Shown piece by piece: positions 33,635-44,263 of a DNA stretch of 64,000 nt. The notes under the pieces are model-generated. The model saw only the letters and a list, made by a program, of their open reading frames with translations, did not search any database and was not told the origin of the DNA. Each line of letters begins with the position of its first letter. Positions within the stretch are counted from its first letter, which is position 1. Source of the DNA: Lantana camara (lineage: Eukaryota; Streptophyta; Magnoliopsida; Lamiales; Verbenaceae); assembly GCA_037501455.1 (NCBI GenBank), contig CM074864.1, forward strand, positions 30,654,001-30,718,000. Direction: 5' to 3'. A program made the translations under genes and the position numbers.

Positions 33635-33960
33635 GACGGTGACCAAGTCTTCTTAGAGGCAACACCAAGAAGGAGTTTCTCACAAATCAATAAGGGCGGT
33701 GACCTAAACCCGAGATCTATCGAGACGCTTGGAGCTGTGAATAGATTGAGAAAGTATTTCCGAGAGGAGGTGGGGACTATTCCGATGAAAGACGTATACT
33801 TGGATCAGGACTTGACACGTAACAACCGGGGAAGATTTTAGACGAAATACCATGGATTAAGAATTCAGCTAACTCCTTTGGATAAAGCCTATGGAGAGAT
33901 CTCAAGCAGAAGCAACTTGGAAGACAAAAGAGAAGGTGCAGAGTTTCCACACTGAGTCTT
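33635..33960 (+). pseudogene. LARD2 remnant of integrase C-terminus and chromodomain
   Basis: 33635-33740 reads GDQVFLEATPRRSFS and GGDLNPRSIETLG, matching the GPY/F module of E1 (GDRVFLKASPRKGF, GGKLNPRYLGPYE). Further on, NRLRKYF matches the SQLRKYY block. In another frame at about 33888-33960, QAEATWKTKEKVQSFH matches the chromodomain ATWETEDKMRRFH. Stops and frame changes make it non-functional. It shows LARD2 descends from a full chromovirus. Confidence 0.8.
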
Positions 33961-33970
33961 TTCCGCTGGT

Positions 33971-34006
33971 AAATCTGGGGACTAGATTTCTTTAAGGAGG
34001 GGAGGT
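33971..34006 (+). promoter_or_regulatory. LARD2 pre-PPT hairpin and polypurine tract
   Basis: AAATCT (33971-33976) and AGATTT (33984-33989) pair around GGGGACT. The arms differ from the E1 hairpin but the position is the same. AAGGAGGGGAGG follows, next to the 3' LTR start at 34007. Confidence 0.85.
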
Positions 34007-37000
34007 TGTGACGCCCCGCTTCTTGATCAAGGTAGGGTTTGGTACGAGAGTGTACGATTTACCTTGCTATGCATGTTTTATGTGGATTTATGCCTTAATT
34101 TGATAGACATTTGGTGCTTATGTGAAAAACATGATTTACATGACTTATGTGGCTATTTGATATGATAAGTATGTGCTCGTATTGTGCTTAAAGAGTTTTG
34201 ATAGCATGCTTTATGGTTAACCGAAATAATGTGCTTATTTGGATATTAAAGCATAATTTAGGGACTAAATGGTAAATTTATTTTCCAAGCCTGAAACTGG
34301 TGAGAACTTAATGAAATTGAGTAGATAATTCGATTACGAGTTCGTGGGTTCTTGAATCGCTCAATTCGAAGTTCGGACGAAGAAGTTATGGCCATTCTAC
34401 GAAAAGTCAACCATTTTAAGCCTTTAATTGTTGACCTGCGACCCAATTTCAATTCTGACCCAATTTGAGATCCAATTTCACTTAAATCCGACCCGTATGA
34501 CCCACTCCATGATCCTATTCAGCTGACCCAAATCAGATCCTAAACACCAAACATAAGTTACGTTATTTTCCAAGAATCATATTCATTCTCTCCCAACACT
34601 TTTTCAAAGTCTATTCATATTCTCTCAAGAACTTCAAGCCACCTTCAAGCCATCTTCAAGAGCCAAGAGTGAAGGTTAAAGCTGGAGATTCAAGATTAAA
34701 GAACAAGATTTGTTCTTCGATTTTCAGCTCTCAAGGTAAGCTTATGTGCTCTTTTCATGGGTCTGTGTTCTTGAAGCTTTTAAGCTTGAATACGAATCTA
34801 GGGTTCATGTTAGATGGATTAGATCCGAATTTTATGATGGAAATATGTTTATCTTGATGCTAGGAACGATTTGATATAAGAATTTCTTGTTTTCATGTTC
34901 ATTTGAAGATTTCACCATAAAAGCACTTTGAAGCTTTTCATAAAAACTTATGCATGTTCATGCCCTAGCTTGTTTTAACTTGATTTGATAATGGATTCAT
35001 GTTCCTTATGTGCTTTTATGAAGAATAGATGCTTATTTGAAGAATCCACCATTGATGACCTTTGAAGCTTTCTTGAAAATTCTTGCATGTTTATGTTCTT
35101 GTGTGATTTAACTTGATTTGATGAACGATTCTTGTTCCTTGAGAAATTCCATGAAGAATGTGATTGATTCCTTTGAGTTTCTTGCATGATTGCTGATTTC
35201 ACCATTGTTATGCTTGAAGATTTCATGAAACTTGTAGAAGATGAAGTTCTTGTATGAATTGCTTGCTTTGTTGGTGTTTATATGTTCCTAAGTGCTTTAT
35301 TATGTAACTTGATGATTTATGATGCTTATTTATGGTTTTGGAAGCTTAATTTCACGTTTTGGGGTGTTTTGAACTCATTCCCGTCGAGTTTGAAGTTGCT
35401 ATCACGTTTTTTTTAAGTTCTGGGCAGAATCCACTAGGGTGGATTTTTGCTGTGTAAAAATCCATGGGGGTGGATTTCAAGCAGTAGCTTCTGGACCAAA
35501 TCCGCAAGGGTGGATTTTTTTGTGAAGGAAAATCCATGGGGGTGGATTGTCCCCAGCCCTGTTTTCTTGATTCGTTTCACTTGTTTTGCCTCTCGTTTAT
35601 TCCTTACTTATTTATATTATGTCTCTAATGTATTGTGACCTCGTTCTATGTTGTGACATCTCATGTATACCTTATATTATGATCTTTATACCTCAATCAT
35701 GCTTAAGTTATCTTAATTGACTAAGTTATGCGTTTATTTAAAATGTGTTAAGTATGAATCATATGTCGCTTATTACTTATGACTTGCGAAATTGATACAT
35801 GACTTATATGATGCAATATGATCATAATTGCCAATCTTTACCGTCGTTGAACATTCCTTGCGCACCATTAACATATTTGCATTCATGTCCAAGCCGTGGG
35901 TCGTCTTGTTGTGTTTCGAGTCGAGTCTTAGCTTTGTTGGTACGTTGTCTTGTTAGGTGGTGAGTCTCCGGACGTGTAACCTTCCTTGTTCGTGCTTGAT
36001 CATCGAGGTTCTTGGTAAAGGTGAGGAGTTATATATATGTAAAATATTTTCAAAACTGTGGACACCTATAGCCTTTCGTATTTATTGGTTTTAAACTCCC
36101 GTTTTCAAACGTATATATATATAGGCTTAATAAGCCAAGTTTTGTGAGTTATGCTCATATATTGGATATTCGCTTATGGTAATGGTTTACAAGTAGAATT
36201 TGAGTTTTCGTACCCAAAATGCCTTTGGAACTTTTATTTGGATATTATGTATGTGTGAGTTGTGTAGCGAGGTTATGATGTACCTGGCAAGGACGCTTGC
36301 TTGGGGCAATCGAATTTGAGCTCGGGGATGGAGCTGAGAGATATTCCGGGAAGGCAAAGGCCGACGGATGTCCTTATCCAAAGTTCCCACTGTGGACAAG
36401 ACTACTAAGACTCCGAGGAGGTTTCGGGGTTGAAGTTTTGTTGGAGAGAGCTAGGTTGCATGGACCGAATTCTCTATATTATGGAATCTCGGGGGGTGCA
36501 CACCCTCGACATCAACGGTGTAAAGGTTGGATTGGTTTGATTTCTTGGTTTGGGATGATCGTATGGAGTGCTCGTTCTCGCCGAGCCGGTTATGTATGGT
36601 TTATGATCCATATTTTTCTAAAACTTGCATTTACTTTGAAAATAAGTTGGATCATGAACACCTTTGATTTGAGCATGCTTTGAACCTTCTTATGTTAATT
36701 ATATTATGTATACTTCTCCTCACCGGTTCCGTTTGAACTGATCTCCTTTACCTTTCGTGTCCGCAGGTTGCTTTTGGAGTCATGCTAGGCGGGAGTCCTT
36801 CTTGAGAGTCTTGTCTAGTTGTCTAGTTATGTTTGTTGCTTTTACTTTGGTTTTGTTACCTTGGAGTTGTTTTGGATTTAGCATGTACGTTATTGGATTT
36901 ATTATCTTGTCAGTTGGACCGTGGCGGTCTCTAGGATGATTTACATTCCCGTATTTTGAGCATTTCATGCTGGACCGTGTTAGTCACTTAATTGATGATT

Positions 37001-37265
37001 TAATCTTTCGCATTTGTTTTCATTTGACTTGAGAAGGTCTGAAGTGGGTATATTGAATTTGAACTCTTATGCATGTGGTATGTTTTAAGCTTCCGCGTAT
37101 TTGTGTTTGTTTTAATTCTCTTGATGTGAGTCTAGTACCGCCTAGCTAGGATGTCCGTTTGTCACCACTTGCTTCGATCTTGGCGGGTATATGGATAGCA
37201 ATTCTATATACAAGCTAGGCCCGTAGCGCGGGATAGGCGTGGGATGCCCTTGTTGGGGCGTTACA
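34007..37265 (+). repeat. LARD2 3' LTR (3259 bp)
   Basis: It starts TGTGACGCCCC and ends GGGGCGTTACA. Donor-like AAG|GTAAGC is at 34735/34736. Palindromes lie around 35428-35548, stem II at 36411-36429, and hairpin V (CGGTTC/GAACTG with one G-U) at 36724-36740. Stem IV is weakened compared with the 5' copy. No gene. Confidence 0.95.
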
Positions 37266-37270
37266 TGGCA

Positions 37271-38229
37271 ACTCATGAAATAAGGGAGTTAATATGATCA
37301 CTTTCATGCTTTAAAACAATCAAAATCATCCAGGAATTCATGAGACCAAGAAATCATAATATAACCTAACTATTCATTCATCTCTTTCAAGCTCCATGAA
37401 TATAAGCTCAAAATTGGGGATGTATGGCTCAAAATGACCACAAATGAATGTATAACACAATCCTTACCTCACCTCTTGAATTGGTTGAAGGTTGAAATAG
37501 ATTTGAGCTCAAAATCTCCAAGCTTGGAAGACTGGCGAAAATGGGACTGGAATGCTGGAGATTTTCTAAGTTTTTCTTCCTTGTATCAGGTATGGCACGA
37601 ATGGGAGTGGGTAGGGGCTGATAATGGGTTTATCTAGGTTTCCAAAAAGTCTAACCATGGTTAATTTGGTTAAGTATGGTGAGAGTTATGATTAAAATGG
37701 TAATGTGTGGCAGTTTTGCGGCCGAGTCATTTTTCGGTTGAATTTCGAGGGTTCAAATAGGCTTAGAAAAATATGAGGCTAAGTTCATTAGACCCGAATC
37801 GTCGATACGAGTCCAACAAAGTTGACGGAACTTGAATCCGAGTTCCCGAGCTCAAGATATCACACACGGAACCAAGGGTGCGCTAATTGCTCGTTAGCCC
37901 CCGTTTTGGTTCCAAGATTAAAAATAAATTCAAATCTCAAGCAAATGAATCCAAAAATATGAAACGAGCATTTATACACCTTCATAACACATATATCTCC
38001 AACATATTAATTTTCACAAAATTTCGAATTCAAATCATATAGAAACAGCACGCAAGCATGTCACACATGCGCATATAGTTCAAGAATTCAATTAGATTAA
38101 AATTCAAATAATTCAAATATTTATAAAATAAAATAATTCAATTATAACGAAGTATAATAAAATAGGTTAATAAAAATTAAAAAATTAATTACAATTAATT
38201 AAAAAATTAAATATATAAAACACTTATAA
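37271..38229 (-). repeat. E2 LTR, segment 3 (towards its 5' end)
   Basis: On the minus strand it carries the GGGGGCTAACGAGCAATTAGCG-type block (about 37880-37905), a stem GGAACTT/GAGTTCC at 37827-37846 and a donor-like AG|GTAAGG near 37472-37478. E4 interrupts it at 38230; by comparison with other LTRs about 90 bp of its start would lie beyond E4. No gene. Confidence 0.85.
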
Positions 38230-41119
38230 TGTAACGCCCGAGCGCGAGACGTCACATCCCCCGCACCATAACCCGACCCGTATACGAAATGGATTTCCAT
38301 ACACGTGCCGAATCATAGCGAACGGAGACATACACACTCGCTAAGCCAGGCGGGACTAACCCATAACTTAAACCCTAACAACAACAACCAGAGCAACAGA
38401 AGAATAGCGGAAGCAATCATTCATATATATATATTGAGCTAGGTGCTCTAGGTACCAACATGTATTTCATATATATTGAGCTATAAGCTCTATGTACCAA
38501 TATTTCATGTAAGATACATATAGGTACCATATTCATGTACGCTCCATACATACAAAATCCAAAAGTGGTCACAAAGTAATCAAATACGTGTAAAGGAAAG
38601 CTAGACACGATGCAAGACTCTCCCTGACTGGTATCCCGCCTAGCATCCCCTTCCTGCAAAAACAACTGAAAAACCCCGGGTTCAGTCTTAGACAGACTGG
38701 TGGGTATAAAAAGAGAGGCATAATATCATAATATTGCGGAATTTAACCACGTACATGCAAGTTATAATCCTTACTCGAGGTTTAGAACCCTTTTTCCCAA
38801 GTGGGAGGTAAATAAGATACAACGAAAAGGATTATAAAGATTCATTTCATTCATTAGGTCGTTAGTAGCCCGGCGAGAAGGCGTGCATTATCTCCAACCA
38901 CCACCTCGTGTAAATCATTAATCATTCATTCGTTCATTCGTTCATGCATTCATTCTTTCGTGCACATTCATTAGATCATTCAAACGATCATTCATATACT
39001 CCTTTTTCCTCCGGGCAGGGAACGGGTTTGCAAGGCCCGAACCCTCATTCATTAATGCTAGAGGGGTACATGATTCCCCAAAAGCGCGGGTCCCCTTTCA
39101 TTCACTAATCTCCTAGTGAAATCTAGGTTGCCAAAATTGTTGGAACTAGTATAAATGGATTCCCGTCAGCCCAAGCTTCCCCGGTTCACCACTACACTAA
39201 GTCCCGGGCCCCCATTCATTGTGATCACACATTCATTACTCGCCAAAACATTTTGGTAGGATAGTCATAATAAGAGGCTTTCGTTTAAAACATTGCTCAT
39301 TAAAAACTTGGTATAAATACCTATATAGGGTTTTGGCCAAAATCTTGCACATTAGGTGTTCGGGTCATATTGTTATCTAATAGAAGAAAAACCCACCTGG
39401 TAGACAAAAAGAACCCGACCAACTCTCACTGCTCGACCTCGTCACCCACTGGACCAAGACCTGTGTGACAAAGGTAGTGTGAGACTCAATCATGACCACA
39501 TTAGACGCTCGGCTATGCAATAACATGCTATGGAACACTTAATATGCGATAATATGTTCAATTATGGTCATGAATGTCATAGAATCCAATTAAACACATA
39601 ATTCAACAAGTTTCGTTCACACTACGGTAAAACCGTATTCCTTCTCGTTCATATCGTTCATACCTTCATACTTGCATTCATAAGATCATTAATATCATCA
39701 ATCAATCATAAAACGTAGCTTTAACATAATCACGTTACATACAATTCCCAAATACGAGCCATAAACTCAAAACAAGCAATAAAAGAGTTTCCCCAAAGCT
39801 GCCATTTCAAATGACACGGCCGTGTTGAGTTTTCAAAGGATTTGGACACGGCCGTGTCCGGGGTTAAATTCAGAAAAATAACAAAGTCGAGAGCCTAACA
39901 CGGCCGTGTCCATGTTCAGTTCAAAGCTGACACGGCCGTGTCAGCTCGTCGTCTTGCGAGGAAAAACAGAGCAGGAGCTCTGTTTTGGCGAGGGAAAAGC
40001 TTCAAAAATAGGGCAGCCACAAGGAAGCTCTTTTACCACCCTTAGACAAGAATTAAATTCATATAATTCACATATAATATGCACTCCAATCATATAAACA
40101 AGAATTCACACCCAAAGTTGGCCAAAGATCACTCAATAACAAGCTTTCATCCATGGAAGCTTCAAGCTTCATCAATGGCACATCATGTTATACACAACCA
40201 ACATGAGATCCAAGCATATAAAAATGAAAAGGAAGTTACAATGATCATCTATCAAGTTCCAAGTTTCACTTTAGACCATTAAAACCAAGGATCAATTCCA
40301 AACCCTCTATTCATGCTTTCATTCAAACCATAACAATACCCCAACTTCTATCATGCTTCACTTAGATGAACATATAGAGGAGAAGATGGCAATTCCAAAT
40401 CACTTAATACCTTGGAAGAAGATGGAAGATTGGTTAAATCTTGAGCTCAAAGTTGGTTGATCAAAGACAAGGGTTTTTTTGGAGCTTCTCTTCTCTCTCT
40501 TGGAGCTGATAATGATCGATGAATGGGGAGGCAAGGAGAAACATGCTGATATTTAGTGGTAAAGTGGGTAGAATACTGGTCAGTTCAAGTCCGGTTCGAT
40601 TAAGAAACGGTTCAACAAGTTATAAAGTCGAGGCTATGCAACGGTTCATTGTCGAAGGTTCAAACGGTATCGAAAAAGTACGAGGTCAAGTTTAATGGAT
40701 AGGTAATGTCGAAACAAGTTCAACGCCGGTTACGGATCTCGATTTCGAGGTCCGGAGCTCAAGATATCGCGAAAACCGTTCAGGGTTGCCTATATACAAA
40801 TAGGTCCCTAAACTTCCAAAAAGTGGCAATTAAGCCCAAACTCAATTTCTAATTGAGTCCAAAACATTCAAATAAGTTACAATCAAGTCCACGATTACAC
40901 GAAACACGTAATTTCATTCAATTAACACCGAATTCATGAAATTCACATTCTCACAATTTCATTCATATGTTCATAACTCAATTTAGAATTCATATAAAAT
41001 TTAAACCATTGAATCAAATTAGAAACGAATTCGATTAGTAAAATAAAATATAAAATCATAATTAAATGTAATTGCTCACGTAACTCTTACCTTCAAGTGT
41101 GAAAACACGGGGCGTTACA
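38230..41119 (-). repeat. E4 3' LTR (2890 bp)
   Basis: The minus strand starts TGTAACGCCCC (41119) and ends CGGGCGTTACA (38230). Palindromes lie at 39813-39944, including 18-bp CTGACACGGCCGTGTCAG and GGACACGGCCGTGTCC. Structured-domain stems: II TTCACTA/TAGTGAA with loop ATCTCC (39101-39120), III GGGG/CCCC (39063-39079), IV CGGG/CCCG around TTTGCAAGG (39018-39044). Hairpin V is at 38683-38699, and stem GGATCTC/GAGGTCC at 40734-40753. No gene. Confidence 0.95.
39813..39944. repeat. Palindrome cluster in E4 LTR
   Basis: Four palindromes centred on ACACGGCCGTGT: 39813-39824, 39844-39859, 39898-39909 and 39927-39944. The last is a perfect 18-bp palindrome. The cluster takes the same place in the LTR as those of LARD1, LARD2, LARD3 and E3. 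Confidence 0.95.
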
Positions 41120-41155
41120 ACCTCTCCCCTTTAAAGAGAATCCGTTCTCGGATTC
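41120..41155 (-). promoter_or_regulatory. E4 pre-PPT hairpin and polypurine tract
   Basis: On the minus strand, GAATCCG and CGGATTC (41138-41155) pair around AGAA, followed by AAAGGGGAGAGG next to the LTR. The hairpin overlaps the pol stop codon, as in E1. Confidence 0.9.
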
Positions 41156-41882
41156 ATTGTTCGGTCGGAAACAACTCGGGATAGAACTTCTTCATTTTCT
41201 CTTCTGTTTCCCACGTGGCTTCTTTCGTCTTATCACTTTGCCATAACACTTTCACCAAGGAAAACGGTCTGTTTCGAAGTTCTTGAAATTTTCGATCCAA
41301 AATCTTAGCTGGTTTCTGAACAAAAGTGAGATTCGGTTCGAGCTCCACTTCTTCAATCGGTACAATCACTGATTCATCGGGGTAGTACTTCTGAAGCTGC
41401 GATACTTGGAAGACATTGTGAATACCCGTTAAACTTGGAGGAAAATCCAATCTGTAAGCTGTATCTCCGATTATCTCCAAAATCTCATAAGGTCCCAAAT
41501 ATCGGGGATTCAACTTTCCTCATTTTCCAATTCGGGTAAATCCTTTCCGAGGTGAAGCTTTCAGGAATACCCTATCCCCAACTTCAAATTCAAGATCTTT
41601 CCTTCGCTTATCTGTATAACTTTTCTGTCGATCTTGGGCTACTTTCATCCGCTGTCGAATAATCTGAACTTTTTCAATAGCATCCTGAATAGCCTTGGAA
41701 GGTTTATCTTTCTTTTCACCTCTTTGTACCCCTTCTTGCTTACTCCACTTCCATTCTTCCAAATCGAAAAACAACGGGGATCGGCACTTCCTTCCATAAA
41801 GAAACTCATACGGTGCCATTTCTATAGAGGCTTGATAACTATTGTTATAAGCAAACTCAATTAAGGGCAATTGTTCATTCTA
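41154..41882 (-). pseudogene. pol: E4 integrase C-terminus and chromodomain
   Basis: After the TAG at 41880-41882 the frame reads [33 protein letters not shown], then VGDRVFLKASPRKGF. A TGA at 41520-41522 falls inside the GPY/F module, which continues LNPRYLGPYEILE. The chromodomain VKVLWQSDKTKEATWETEEK and FYPELFPTEQ close the protein. The three parts share one frame. The role is binding of target chromatin during integration. Confidence 0.94.
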
Positions 41883-42312
41883 AGAACTCGAGAAATCCAA
41901 CGCACACGCCCTTAACATATCCTCAAGATATCTGATTAACCTTTCAGATTGTCCATCCGTCTGTGGATGAAAAGCTGTACTGAACTGGAGTTTAGTTCCT
42001 AAACACTTCTGTAACTCTTGCCAGAACTTGGAAGTGAATCTTGGATCCCTGTCTGAAACAATGCTAGCTGGCACTCCATGTAACCGAACAATTTCATCAC
42101 AATACCTCTTAGCCAGCTTACCTATTTTATCTGACATCCGGACAACGAGAAAATGGGCTGACTTAGTTAACCTGTCCACGATTACCCAAATTCCATCGAA
42201 TCCACCCTTCACTCTAGGTAAACCCGATACAAAATCCATTGCTATCTGTTCCCACTTCCATTCGGGAATAGGTAGTGGTTGTAACAAGCCTAACGGTTTC
42301 TGATGCTCAGCT
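41883..42312 (-). pseudogene. pol: E4 integrase catalytic core
   Basis: It reads LLQPLPIPEWKWEQIAMDF, VSGLPRVKGGFDGIWV, SDRDPRF and TDGQSERL; the Asp, Asp and Glu of the DD35E triad are all present. It ends ACALDFSSS at a TAG (41880-41882). The copia element cut it at 42312/42313, after the zinc-binding domain; CAGCT (42308-42312) is duplicated at 52755-52759. Confidence 0.95.
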
Positions 42313-43458
42313 TGTTAGGAATAGTGCCCTAGAAAGCCGATTGTATATCCGCTTTGTGCTTTTCCTTATTATAATCACAGACAATCTTTGAATAAAATAA
42401 CGAATTGAGGCAACACTTCTTTATATGCTCTTGTTTGGTATGCGTTTACTTTAGCTGTGCATGTATGAGAACTCCCCTAATCCTGATGACTTTAGGACTC
42501 TACCATTTAGGTGAAATGGTTCATGAAACGAGCCCTATATCACATAAGTCATGATTAGTAAAATACTCCAAGCCGATGAGTCCTATAGACAGTGGGAGTG
42601 TCAACCTGACTCCTCTAAGGCTTGCTTACGGGATCACGCCCTTAAGAAGGACCACCTTGTTTCATGGACGTGGAAAGTGTATAGTTGATGCGTGCGTGAT
42701 ACATGAGGGTGCTTACTTTAATAAGTAAGTTCACTGAGGTGCCCCGTGTGAGAACATTCCTACATGGGAAAGGAAGTTTCTATTTCAGGAAATGGAAACT
42801 TCCAGATTAGGAAATATCTCACGAGTCATTGATGTGATTAATTGATCCTTAGACTTGAGGTTCCTTGTCACTTTATGAGTTAACTCTGTAGTCTTAGGTA
42901 TAAGCTTTAAAGGGTGTCGCCTTAGACAACTGATTCAAGGCTTATGCTGGGGCTGCACAAGTGATTCATGAAAGTGAATGAGAATCAAGAAAGGACCTAC
43001 ACTTGCATTTGCAAGGTGATCTCTTATTGTGTAAGTCATTCATATGCCATATGGAGTCCTTGGCCAAGGCAGTAGATCAAGACATCAAGAAAAGGGTTTC
43101 TTGGATTGAGATCAAATGGATATGAAATGCACTTAGCTTTAAGACCGGATTATTAGGGTTCTGATTATTCCCTTACCCTAGATCTTGGTTGAGAGATAGT
43201 AAGTAGGAGGATTGTATCTCACATGAATCAATGACTTAAAGGTTCTGTCGAATCCGAACATTCCAATTCAGCTAGGGGTTAAACACCTGTTGCTAGACTA
43301 TGGTCGTTTAATCTGTGGACTGATTAATTAATTAGTGAATTAATTAATTAGGGTCACTGCTAATTGAATTGAGAACCTAGAGGGTCACACACAACAACTT
43401 GGTTACATGAGTTGAGGCTTGAAAATGATTAAACGAGTTAATCGGGCCAAGAGGGTTC

Positions 43459-43530
43459 CACACGTGTGAAGTCACACGTGTGGCTCACGTGAGTGACACG
43501 TATCACTGTGACACGTGTCACACACGTGTG
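43459..43530. promoter_or_regulatory. Cluster of CACGTG/ACACGTGT palindromes in copia LTR
   Basis: CACACGTGTG occurs at 43459, 43473 and 43521; CTCACGTGAG at 43484 and GTGACACGTGTCAC at 43508. ACGT-core G-boxes are bound by plant bZIP and bHLH factors, and the TATA box lies ~330 bp downstream, so this may be an upstream enhancer. The 3' LTR copy is at 51964-52035. Confidence 0.75.
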
Positions 43531-43855
43531 TATATATATATATATTAAATGATTAATTTAGTTAATTATTTAATAGACTTTGGTTTAATTTTGAATTAAA
43601 AAGAAAGTCTAATTTTGGAGAAAATAATCTAGTTAATTAATTATGAATTAATTAATTAGATAAAATAAGTTATTTATTTTTATAATAAATAAAGTATAAA
43701 ATTATCCAAAAATAGTTTGGATATTTTTAGCTCTCTTAAAAGTTGACTTGAAATAGAATTCAAAGTCAAAGTTGGAAAATACTTGATGATCAAGTAATAG
43801 GAGAGAGAGGAACCAAATCCTTTCCCAACAAGGATTTGGATCGGCACCCTCTCTC

Positions 43856-43863
43856 TATAAATA
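43856..43863 (+). promoter_or_regulatory. Copia LTR TATA box
   Basis: TATAAATA follows CTCTCTC and precedes GGGGAGCTCGAGCTCC, a GAGCTCGAGCTC-type palindrome near the expected start of transcription. Confidence 0.8.
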
Positions 43864-44251
43864 GGGGAGCTCGAGCTCCTTATGGAGCTAATAGACAATT
43901 CTTGGTTCATGTGTTGAACACCTTCCTTTCTCCAAGATTAAATTAAACCCTAGGTTAAGCCTAAACACTAACTAGAGAACTAGCATCCTTACTAGTTAGA
44001 TTGTGATCAAGTTGGTGAACTTTCTCTAGAGACTTCAAGTTAGAAGTTTGAAGATTCGAGCTTTACCAAGGAGAGGGGATCAAGCCGCGAGAAGAGCGTT
44101 CTTGGGTGGCTTGAAACGCTTCAAGAAAGAATAAAAGAAAAGTAAGTTTTCTATCTTTACGAATTTGGTTACACGATTGCGAGTTCAAGGTCCTTTTGTT
44201 GGGAAAAATTTTTTAAATTCCACTGCTTTCTGATTCGTGTTTTCCAACAAG

Positions 44252-44263
44252 TGGTATCAGAGC
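44252..44263 (+). promoter_or_regulatory. Copia primer-binding site
   Basis: TGGTATCAGAGC, complementary to initiator-Met tRNA, starts 3 nt after the LTR end, the usual spacing and shorter than in the chromovirus-type elements here. Confidence 0.95.

Larger units (their letters stand above)
26667..37265 (+). mobile_element. LARD2: non-autonomous LTR element with reduced gag, 10.6 kb
   Basis: LTRs of 3287 and 3259 bp flank a 4053-bp internal region. Target duplication TGGCA lies at 26662-26666 and 37266-37270. The LTRs differ by many substitutions and small indels (for example about 20 bp near 27690, missing in the 3' copy), so it is older than LARD1. The interior has a broken gag-like frame without capsid, a GA-hairpin array, and a decayed integrase end plus chromodomain; protease, RT and RNase H are gone. 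It looks like an autonomous chromovirus eroded into a LARD. Confidence 0.95.
42313..44249 (+). repeat. Copia 5' LTR (1937 bp)
   Basis: It starts TGTTAGGAATAG and ends TTTCCAACA. A G-box-rich palindrome cluster is at 43459-43530. A TATA box, TATAAATA, is at 43856-43863 with a CTCTCTC tract before it, the likely promoter. The 3' LTR copy of the TATA box is 52361-52368. Confidence 0.97.
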
